Source of the DNA: Bacillota bacterium
Lineage (GTDB): Bacteria; Bacillota; Dehalobacteriia; UBA4068
DNA length: 7,766 nucleotides
Reading direction: 5' to 3'
Assembly (NCBI GenBank): GCA_017439615.1
Contig: JAFSIU010000054.1
Coordinates: forward strand, 1-7,766
Shown piece after piece: positions 1-5,879 of the stretch (position 1 is the first letter of the stretch; each line of letters begins with the position of its first letter). A model generated the notes under the pieces. The model saw nothing but the letters and a program-made list of their open reading frames with translations, was not told where the DNA came from and searched no databases. A program made the translations under genes and the position numbers.

Positions 1-27
1 AATTTCAGAAATGGGGAGGTGGAATAA
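1..27 (+). CDS. 3' end of an upstream gene (possibly the beta subunit of the same oxidoreductase)
   Basis: Frame 1 reads eight sense codons (NFRNGEVE) and then TAA at 25-27, directly abutting the ATG of the next gene at 28. A stop touching a start is typical of translationally coupled subunit genes. In 2-oxoacid:ferredoxin oxidoreductase operons, the gene before gamma is often the thiamine-diphosphate-binding beta subunit, so that is the likely identity, but eight residues cannot show homology. The strong ribosome site of the next gene lies inside these codons. Confidence 0.4.
   Translation, partial: NFRNGEVE
13..22 (+). promoter_or_regulatory. Ribosome binding site of the gamma subunit gene
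   Basis: GGGGAGGTGG lies a few nucleotides before the ATG at 28 and is strongly complementary to the 3' end of 16S rRNA. It fixes the start at 28. Confidence 0.8.
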
Positions 28-558
28 ATGGGCGTCAGCAAAATTTTTATCGCAGGCTCCGGCGGTCAGGGTATTCTTTTGATGGGGCAGATGCTTGCCT
101 ATGCGGCAATGCTTGAGGATAAGGCTGCGACCTTTATGCCTTCCTATGGCCCTGAAATGCGCGGTGGTCTGGCAAACTGCACCGTTGTTATTTCCGACAA
201 GCCCATCAGCTGCCCGGTTATTTATGAAGCAGATCTGGTGGTTGCCATGAATATGCCCTCCAAGGAAAAATTCACCTCCTTGGTCAAAAAAGACGGTATT
301 CTTCTTTTTAATTCCTCTTTTGAGGAAACAGGCGCAAGACGCGATGATATCAAAACAGTCGCCCTGCCTGTCAATGACATAGCTCTCGAAATGGGCAATG
401 CCAAAATCGCCAATATGATCATGCTCGGCGAGATTATCAGAAATTATCCTGTTGTCGAAGCAGAGTCTATTGAAAAGGTCATCGATAAGGTCTTCACCGG
501 CAAAAAGGCTGCTCTTGTTCCTTTGAACAAAAAGGCCTTCCGTGGTGAATTCAAATAA
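28..558 (+). CDS. korC: 2-oxoacid:ferredoxin oxidoreductase, gamma subunit (KorC/VorC type)
   Basis: Gamma subunit of a ferredoxin-dependent 2-oxoacid oxidoreductase, the cytoplasmic multi-subunit enzyme that interconverts a 2-oxoacid plus CoA with an acyl-CoA, CO2 and reduced ferredoxin. The protein has 176 residues, close to the usual length of about 180. It opens with the glycine motif GSGGQGI (residues 10-16) and carries the signature YGPEMRGG (40-47), both typical of this family. The catalytic cofactor-binding alpha and beta subunits are not in the window and should lie just upstream. The overall look is closest to the 2-oxoglutarate type (KorC), but subunit sequence alone does not settle the substrate. 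The following aminotransferase and acyl-CoA synthetase suggest branched-chain 2-oxoacids (VOR-like) as an alternative. The family call is firm; the symbol is tentative. Confidence 0.9.
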   Translation: MGVSKIFIAGSGGQGILLMGQMLAYAAMLEDKAATFMPSYGPEMRGGLANCTVVISDKPISCPVIYEADLVVAMNMPSKEKFTSLVKKDGILLFNSSFEETGARRDDIKTVALPVNDIALEMGNAKIANMIMLGEIIRNYPVVEAESIEKVIDKVFTGKKAALVPLNKKAFRGEFK

Positions 559-573
559 GAAATAAAAGATTTT

Positions 574-580
574 AGGAGGA
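574..580 (+). promoter_or_regulatory. Ribosome binding site of the aminotransferase gene
   Basis: AGGAGGA sits 7 nt before the ATG at 588, a near-perfect site in the 29-nt gap after the gamma subunit gene. I see no promoter or terminator in this gap, which supports cotranscription. Confidence 0.8.
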
Positions 581-587
581 AACAAAA

Positions 588-1667
588 ATGACATATAAAT
601 TCCCTGTATTCAAAACCGAAAATCCCAAAGCAAAACCTGATTTTTCCAAGCTTGCCTTTGGCAGAAATTTCACCGACCATATGTTCACAATGTCCTGGTC
701 AAAAGAAGAAGGCTGGCATGACGGCAAAATCGTTCCTTATGGTCCTTTGAGTCTTGATCCCGCAACCGCAGTTCTGCATTATGCTCAGGAAATGTTTGAA
801 GGTATGAAAGCATATAGAACCGCCGAAGGTCAGGTTCAGCTTTTCCGTCCCGATATGAATGCCAAGAGAACCAACAAGACCAATGACAGAATGTGCATGC
901 CTAATATCGATGAAGAAATGTATGTTGATGCTATCAAGCAGCTTGTTGAAGTTGATCAGGATTGGGTTCCCAATATCCCCGGCACATCTTTATATATCCG
1001 TCCCTTTATGTTCGCTGATGAAGTTGCTATCGGCGTTCATCCTGCAAATCATTTCAAATTTGTTGTTATTATGTGCCCTGTCGGTGCATATTATGGCTCT
1101 GATGCCCGCAAGCTGAAAGCAACCTCCATCTTTGTTGAGGATGAATATGTCCGTGCAGTTCCCGGCGGCACAGGCTTTGCCAAGGTCGGCGGCAACTATG
1201 CAGCATCTTTGAAGTCTTTTGAAAAAGCAAGTGCTCACGGCTGCGATCAGACTCTCTGGCTTGATGCTATCGAAAGAAAATATGTCGAAGAAATCGGCAC
1301 CTCCAATGCTTTCTTTGTAATCAATGGCACCGTTATCACTGCTCCCTTGCATGGTACCATTCTGCCCGGCATCACCAGAGATTCTGTTCTGACTTTGCTT
1401 CGCAAATGGGGCATTCCTACTGAAGAACGCAAGCTTTCCATGGACGAATTGTTTGAAGCAGCCAAAGACGGCAGCTTGGATGAAGTTTTTGCTACCGGTA
1501 CTGCTGCAGTTATCTCTCCTGTTGGCCGCCTTGTTTACAAAGAACATGACCTCATCATCAAAGACGGCGGTGTAGGCGAATTGGCTCAGAAGCTCTATGA
1601 CAATATCTATGGCTTGCAGACCGGCGCTGTTGCCGACGATATGGGCTGGATAGTTAAAGTTTGCTAA
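588..1667 (+). CDS. ilvE: Branched-chain amino acid aminotransferase (class IV, PLP)
   Basis: Transfers the amino group between glutamate and the 2-oxoacids of valine, leucine and isoleucine; cytoplasmic and PLP-dependent. At 359 residues it matches the longer, BCAT-type class IV aminotransferases rather than the E. coli IlvE length of about 309. Visible signatures are HYAQEMFEGMKAYR near residue 70, then GGTGFAKVGGNYAASLK, where Lys199 is the expected Schiff-base lysine. EEIGTSNAFF (234-243) and ATGTAA (302-307), the phosphate-binding turn near the C terminus, follow. All key elements appear intact. It lies between the oxidoreductase subunit and the LeuA-like gene, with 29 and 13 nt gaps, and would link the oxidoreductase's 2-oxoacids to free amino acids. 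The class is very secure; exact amino acid preference is not readable from sequence. Confidence 0.95.
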   Translation: MTYKFPVFKTENPKAKPDFSKLAFGRNFTDHMFTMSWSKEEGWHDGKIVPYGPLSLDPATAVLHYAQEMFEGMKAYRTAEGQVQLFRPDMNAKRTNKTNDRMCMPNIDEEMYVDAIKQLVEVDQDWVPNIPGTSLYIRPFMFADEVAIGVHPANHFKFVVIMCPVGAYYGSDARKLKATSIFVEDEYVRAVPGGTGFAKVGGNYAASLKSFEKASAHGCDQTLWLDAIERKYVEEIGTSNAFFVINGTVITAPLHGTILPGITRDSVLTLLRKWGIPTEERKLSMDELFEAAKDGSLDEVFATGTAAVISPVGRLVYKEHDLIIKDGGVGELAQKLYDNIYGLQTGAVADDMGWIVKVC

Positions 1668-1670
1668 AAG

Positions 1671-1675
1671 GGTGA
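1671..1675 (+). promoter_or_regulatory. Ribosome binding site that decides the LeuA-like start
   Basis: GGTGA, complementary to the 16S rRNA tail, lies 5 nt before ATG 1681. A possible in-frame GTG start at 1672 falls inside this site and has no site of its own, since only the end of the aminotransferase gene precedes it. ATG 1681 is therefore preferred. It also places the DITL strand at residue 8, as usual for the family. Confidence 0.6.
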
Positions 1676-1680
1676 AGAAA

Positions 1681-3111
1681 ATGACTGTAGTAAAAATTTG
1701 TGATATAACCTTGTGCGCGCTTGCCAAACAGCAGGGTGCGGGAATGAGCTTCAAGGAAACCCTGGAGGCCGCCAAGCTGATTGAAAAATCCGGTGCGGAT
1801 ATCATTCAGCTCCCCACCGTGTCTGAGGAACAAAAGGACGTTGTTACAGCTCGTTCCATTGCCTCGACCTTACAGAAGGCAGCACTTGCCATTGAGGTTG
1901 GTATGGATAAGGCAGCTTTGGACCGTGCTTTGGCAATTGCAGCGCTGGCTAAAGCTCCCCGCGTCAATTTGCTCGTTCCTGTTTCTGCCGTACAAATGGA
2001 ATATAGCTGCAAAATAAAGCCCGAAAAATTACTTGTTTTGCTTGAGGAATTGCTTGCAAAATGCGTTGATGCAGGTGTGGAGATCGAGATAACCCTTGAT
2101 GATGCCACCCGCGGTGAAATGGATTTCTGTGCAACTGTTATTGAGCTTGCCAAGAAATATGCGGTCAGCACCGTAACAGTCAGCGATAATGCAGGTATTC
2201 TTCTTCCCGATGAAGCGGAAGCATTTATTCAGCGAATCTGCGGCTTTATCGGTGATGCGGATATTACCTGCGGCTTTGCCGCCAAAAATACTCTCGGTGT
2301 CGCCTCTGCCAATGCTGCCTTTGCTGTCAAGGGCGGTGCAGGGGAGCTGAAGCTTGCCTTCAACGGTATGGGCATCGAAGGTCTTTCCATTGAGCAATTT
2401 GCACAGCTTATCCGTACCAAGGGTGATGCTTTGCAGCTTTCCTGCGCTCTCAATATGGCAGAGCTGCAGCGCATTTCCAAACGTCTGGAAAGCATTATCG
2501 GCATGAACAGAAATATGCCTTCTCCCTTTTCTCATGTAATGGAAGCTGCCAAAAACGAGGATGATGTTGATGGCAGCGAGCTGGGTGCAGATGTGGATAT
2601 CCTCACACTCCGTCATCGTATCGAAAGTCTCGGCTATGATCTGACCGAGGAAGAATTGCAGAAGGTTTATATCGAATTTCAGATTCTGGCAGCCAAAAAG
2701 AGCGTCAAGAACAAGGATATCGAAGCTCTTGTCGCAGATATGGCTCGTCAGATTCCGCCTACATATAAGCTCATCAATTATATAATCAACAGCGGCAGCG
2801 GCATCACCGCAACCGCATATGTCAGCCTTGATAAAATGGGCGAGGTTTTGAAGGGCGTTTCCATGGGTGATGGTCCTATCGATGCTTCCTTTATGGCAAT
2901 CGAACAAATTCTCGGTCATCATTATGAATTGGAAGAATTCCATATCCAGGCTGTTACCGAGGGCAGAGAGGCAATGGGCGATGCCTTCATCAAGCTGCGC
3001 TATAATGGCAAGCTCTATGCAGGCAGAGGCCTGGATACAGATATTTTAGGCTCTTGTGTGCGTGCCTATATCAATGCTGTTAACAAGATCATCTATGAGG
3101 AGAAACAATAA
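1681..3111 (+). CDS. LeuA-like protein with degenerate catalytic barrel and intact allosteric domain
   Basis: 476 residues with the layout of 2-isopropylmalate/citramalate synthases: an HMGL-like TIM barrel (about 1-255), a linker region (about 256-355) and a LeuA allosteric domain (about 355-476). Homology is clear from ITLDDATRGEMDF (compare family EDATR), VTVSDNAG, NTLGVASANA, the LRHRIESLGYDL helix, and the regulatory motifs GDGPIDA (396-402) and GRGLDTDILGS (448-458). However, the catalytic signatures are gone. TLRDGEQ after the first strand reads TLCALAKQQ (10-18), the HxHND metal motif reads AAKNT (200-204), GIGERAGN reads GMGIEGLS, and no FAHESGIHQDG segment exists in the linker. Normal LeuA condensation of acetyl-CoA with 2-oxoisovalerate is therefore unlikely. 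It may be a leucine or isoleucine sensor, or an enzyme with new chemistry. Its stop overlaps the next start by one base, indicating coupled translation. Confidence 0.85.
   Translation: MTVVKICDITLCALAKQQGAGMSFKETLEAAKLIEKSGADIIQLPTVSEEQKDVVTARSIASTLQKAALAIEVGMDKAALDRALAIAALAKAPRVNLLVPVSAVQMEYSCKIKPEKLLVLLEELLAKCVDAGVEIEITLDDATRGEMDFCATVIELAKKYAVSTVTVSDNAGILLPDEAEAFIQRICGFIGDADITCGFAAKNTLGVASANAAFAVKGGAGELKLAFNGMGIEGLSIEQFAQLIRTKGDALQLSCALNMAELQRISKRLESIIGMNRNMPSPFSHVMEAAKNEDDVDGSELGADVDILTLRHRIESLGYDLTEEELQKVYIEFQILAAKKSVKNKDIEALVADMARQIPPTYKLINYIINSGSGITATAYVSLDKMGEVLKGVSMGDGPIDASFMAIEQILGHHYELEEFHIQAVTEGREAMGDAFIKLRYNGKLYAGRGLDTDILGSCVRAYINAVNKIIYEEKQ
3097..3102 (+). promoter_or_regulatory. 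Ribosome binding site of the fusion gene, with a one-base stop/start overlap
   Basis: GAGGAG lies 8 nt before ATG 3111, within the last codons of the LeuA-like gene. The junction TAATG (3109-3113) shares one A between stop and start, a classic arrangement for translational coupling and matched protein levels. Confidence 0.75.
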
Positions 3112-5597
3112 TGAAGCTTGCATATTCAACAAAAACCTGGCGGGATATGAATATCAAAGAGCATTATGAAACGGCTTTCGAGAACGGTTTTGCCGGTCTG
3201 GAGATAGATTGCTCGGCAAATTGTGCAGGGCTTCTGAATAATGTTGTCAATTCTGCCGAAGCCAGAGAATTGCTGCGCAAGCTCAATAAGCGTGATTTGC
3301 AGCTTGCTCCCTTGTGGGCAGGCAGCAGCATTGATTTTGCTGCTCTTGCTCAAACCGTGGAAAAAGCGATTGAAAAAGCCATATTGCTGCGTGTGCCTTT
3401 TGTTGCTTTCGGCTTTTCCGCTGACGCAGCTCAAAAGCATATGCCGCAGATGGTGGGATTTCTGCAGCCTTTGCTGAAAAAAGCTCAGGAGCAGGATATT
3501 TGTCTTTTGATAGAAACAGAGGGCTGCTTCGCTGATACCAAGGTTTTGAGCGAGCTGCTTGATAATTTCGCCTCCGATAATCTGGCAGCACTTTGGAATA
3601 TTCATCATACTTATTGCTATGGCAAGGAAACTGCCGCAAAAACTATCGAAAACCTCGGTGCTTATGTCAAGCATGTGCATATGCAGGATTCTTATGCCAA
3701 GGGTGAGGAAAGAGTCTATTGCCTGATGGGTGAGGGCGATGTCCCTGTCAAGGAGGCATTGCTCGCACTGCGCTCCATCGACTATCAAGGCTGCTTGTCC
3801 CTTTATTGGACAGAACGTGCAGAAATTGCCGATTATGATATTGTGCTGCCGCATTTTATCAACTATATGGGCAATATCAATACCTTCCAAAAGGAAATGA
3901 AGCTTTTCGACAGCAAAAAAGGTGATGGCAAATATATCTGGCAGCAGGAAACCCTGATTGATATGACCTTCTCACAAATGCTGGATAAGGTTGTTGATAC
4001 TTTTCCCGATCAATATGCCTTCCGCTATACCACACTTGACTATACCCGCACCTATGCGGAATTCCGTGATGATGTCGATGCTTTTGCTTGCTCGCTCTTG
4101 GCATTGGGTGTCAAAAAGGGCAGCAAGGTCGCTGTCTGGGCAACCAATGTGCCGCAATGGTATATAGCCTTTTGGGCAACTGTCAAGCTCGGCGCCGTGC
4201 TTGTTACCGTGAATACTGCATATAAGATACGCGAGGCTGAATATCTGCTTCGCCAATCCGATACACATACTCTTATCATGGTCGACAGCTACAAGGACAG
4301 CAATTATATTGAGATCATCAAGGAGCTGTGCCCCGAGTTGGCAACAGCAGACGAGAAAAAGCCTCTGCATTGCAAGAAGCTGCCTTTCCTGCGCCATGTC
4401 ATCACCGTCGAATCCAAGCAAAAGGGCTGCCTCACATGGGAGCAGGCCGTGGAAATGGGCAGAAAGATTCCCAAGGACGAGGTCTATCGCATTGCTGCAA
4501 CCGTTTCCCCCGATGATGTCTGCAATATGCAATATACCTCCGGCACCACAGGCTTCCCCAAGGGAGTTATGCTCACGCACTATAATGTTGTGAATAATGG
4601 CAAATGCATCGGCGACAGAATGGATCTTTCTACAGCCGACCGTATGATGATTCAGGTGCCCATGTTCCATTGCTTCGGTATGGTTTTGTCTATGACAGCC
4701 TCCGTAACTCATGGTGTTACAATGTGTCCCTTGCCTTATTTCTCGCCGAAATCCTCGCTTGCCTGCATCAATCAGGAGCGCATCACCTGCTTCAATGGTG
4801 TTCCGACCATGTTTATCGCGATGTTCAATCATCCCGATTATAAGAAAACTGATTTCTCGCATATGCGTACAGGTATTATGGCAGGTGCAGGCTGCCCTGC
4901 TGAACTGATGCGCCGCGCAAATCTGCCCGAAGAAATGCATATGGAAATCATCAGTGTCTATGGTCAGACCGAGGCTTCTCCCGGCTGCACCACGGGTAAT
5001 TGCTATACCGATACTCTTTGGCAGCGCACCGAAACAGTCGGCAAGGCTCTGCCGCAGATCGAGTGCAAGATCATTGACCCTGAAACCGGTGAGGATCTGC
5101 CCGATGGCATGGATGGCGAATTCGTCGCCCGCGGCTATAACCTGATGAAGGGATATTACAAAATGCCTCATGCCACCGCACAGGCGATAGATAAAGATGG
5201 CTGGCTGCACACAGGCGACCTTGCCCGCCGCACTCCCGATGGCTATTATTGCATCACCGGCCGCCTGAAGGATATGATTATCCGCGGCGGTGAAAATATC
5301 TATCCCAAGGAGATCGAGGACTTCCTCTATACCCATCCCAAAATCAAGGATGTTCAGGTCATCGGCGTTCCCGACAAGGGAATGGGTGAGGAGATCATGG
5401 CGGCAATTATTCTCAATGATGGTGAAAGCCTCACAGATGCAGAAGTCAAGGAATATGTCAATTCGCATATGGCAAAGCACAAAACCCCCCGATATGTCGA
5501 ATTTGTTGACAGCTTCCCGATGAATGCCGCCGGCAAGATCCTGAAATATAAAATGCGTGAAGAAGCCGCCAAAAAGCTCGGCCTTGATGTGAAATAA
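3111..5597 (+). CDS. Fusion protein: sugar-isomerase-type TIM barrel plus acyl-CoA synthetase
   Basis: 828 residues, about 280 more than a stand-alone acyl-CoA synthetase. Residues 1 to about 255 form a xylose isomerase-like/AP endonuclease 2-type TIM barrel: MKLAYSTKTW, LLIETEG with Glu135, LWNIHH (161-166), HVHMQD (188-193), GEGDVP and CLSLYWTE (228-235). The usual LWDxHH Asp is Asn163 and the usual SLEW Glu is Tyr232. A short linker (about 256-272) leads to a complete AMP-forming ligase of the FadD/ACSF2 type. Its motifs are the P-loop YTSGTTGFPKG (475-485), YGQTEASP (617-624), GWLHTGD with Asp703, GRLKDMIIRGGENIYP from 717, and GKILKYKMRE with catalytic Lys809. It should activate a carboxylic acid to acyl-CoA via acyl-AMP. 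Context suggests a short or branched-chain acid, but this is inferred. No stop or frameshift separates the two parts. Last gene of the operon. Confidence 0.92.
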   Translation: MKLAYSTKTWRDMNIKEHYETAFENGFAGLEIDCSANCAGLLNNVVNSAEARELLRKLNKRDLQLAPLWAGSSIDFAALAQTVEKAIEKAILLRVPFVAFGFSADAAQKHMPQMVGFLQPLLKKAQEQDICLLIETEGCFADTKVLSELLDNFASDNLAALWNIHHTYCYGKETAAKTIENLGAYVKHVHMQDSYAKGEERVYCLMGEGDVPVKEALLALRSIDYQGCLSLYWTERAEIADYDIVLPHFINYMGNINTFQKEMKLFDSKKGDGKYIWQQETLIDMTFSQMLDKVVDTFPDQYAFRYTTLDYTRTYAEFRDDVDAFACSLLALGVKKGSKVAVWATNVPQWYIAFWATVKLGAVLVTVNTAYKIREAEYLLRQSDTHTLIMVDSYKDSNYIEIIKELCPELATADEKKPLHCKKLPFLRHVITVESKQKGCLTWEQAVEMGRKIPKDEVYRIAATVSPDDVCNMQYTSGTTGFPKGVMLTHYNVVNNGKCIGDRMDLSTADRMMIQVPMFHCFGMVLSMTASVTHGVTMCPLPYFSPKSSLACINQERITCFNGVPTMFIAMFNHPDYKKTDFSHMRTGIMAGAGCPAELMRRANLPEEMHMEIISVYGQTEASPGCTTGNCYTDTLWQRTETVGKALPQIECKIIDPETGEDLPDGMDGEFVARGYNLMKGYYKMPHATAQAIDKDGWLHTGDLARRTPDGYYCITGRLKDMIIRGGENIYPKEIEDFLYTHPKIKDVQVIGVPDKGMGEEIMAAIILNDGESLTDAEVKEYVNSHMAKHKTPRYVEFVDSFPMNAAGKILKYKMREEAAKKLGLDVK

Positions 5598-5611
5598 AGC
5601 GAAATATCTAA

Positions 5612-5648
5612 AAAAAGAGTTCTCCTGATATATTGGGGAACTCTTTTT
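5612..5648 (+). terminator. Rho-independent terminator of the operon
   Basis: A 14-bp hairpin pairs 5612-5625 with 5635-5648 around the 9-nt loop TGATATATT. The only non-Watson-Crick pair is the T5623/G5637 wobble. The right arm ends in TTTTT and the left arm begins with an A-run, so it could also stop transcription from the minus strand. It begins 14 nt after the fusion gene stop and separates it from the next gene. Confidence 0.92.
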
Positions 5649-5680
5649 GCTTCTCGGCAGTCTGAAAAGAGGGATATAGC

Positions 5681-5722
5681 GTGATAAATAACCTGATCTA
5701 ATTGATAAATCAGTTATTTCAC
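5681..5722 (+). repeat. Imperfect inverted repeat with embedded direct repeat upstream of the promoter
   Basis: AAATAAC at 5686-5692 and TGAT at 5694-5697 pair with ATCAGTTATTT at 5709-5719, with one unpaired C (5693) and an 11-nt loop. GTG/CAC flanks (5681-5683, 5720-5722) can extend the stem. The octamer TGATAAAT also occurs twice in direct orientation, at 5682-5689 and 5703-5710, 21 bp apart, which is two helical turns. It ends 30 bp upstream of the -35 box, so it could be a regulator binding site. A T-run long enough for a second terminator is absent. Function is unproven. Confidence 0.4.
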
Positions 5723-5751
5723 CTGCTGAAAATTGTTTATATATATAATTA

Positions 5752-5780
5752 TTGTCAATGCCATAATCCCGTGATATAAT
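5752..5780 (+). promoter_or_regulatory. Sigma-A type promoter with extended -10
   Basis: TTGTCA (5752-5757, 5 of 6 to consensus) and TATAAT (5775-5780, 6 of 6) are separated by exactly 17 bp, and TGA immediately before the -10 gives the extended TGn element. AT-rich DNA (TTTATATATATAATTATTG) surrounds the -35. Transcription would start near 5787, giving a leader of about 93 nt before the ATG at 5880. The operon terminator lies just upstream, so this promoter makes the following gene an independent unit. Confidence 0.8.
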
Positions 5781-5864
5781 CAATTTGAATAGAATGTCCT
5801 TCTGACACATTATCCCTGCCATTTTGTTGTTTTGTGATGATTTCAGGTATGAGTATATGCGGCG

Positions 5865-5871
5865 AAAGGAG
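5865..5871 (+). promoter_or_regulatory. Ribosome binding site of the repeat-protein gene
   Basis: AAAGGAG lies 8 nt before ATG 5880. It decides the start, which is followed directly by a positively charged N terminus and hydrophobic segment, as expected for a secreted or anchored protein. Confidence 0.75.
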
Positions 5872-5879
5872 ATTCCGAT

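Noticed and set aside
1672..1680. GTG at 1672 as the LeuA-like start
   Set aside because: The GTG lies within the GGTGA ribosome site that serves ATG 1681, and nothing upstream could serve the GTG.
990..1805. Minus-strand open frame of 271 codons over the aminotransferase and the start of the LeuA-like gene
   Set aside because: Shadow of two well-supported genes; the translation shows no family signature.
2029..2943. Minus-strand open frame of 304 codons opposite the LeuA-like gene
   Set aside because: Antisense shadow: no ribosome site that I could see, no domain, and full overlap with a gene of clear homology.
5793..5811. Small hairpin in the leader (AATGT / ACATT) as a riboswitch element
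   Set aside because: Only five AT-rich pairs around a 9-nt loop. I found no conserved riboswitch or T-box elements in the leader of about 93 nt.
3972..5822. Minus-strand open frame of 616 codons opposite the acyl-CoA synthetase
   Set aside because: It lies opposite an unmistakable ligase coding sequence, crosses the terminator and the promoter, and its translation is His/Cys/Ile-rich with no recognisable motif. It is open because of codon bias on the plus strand.
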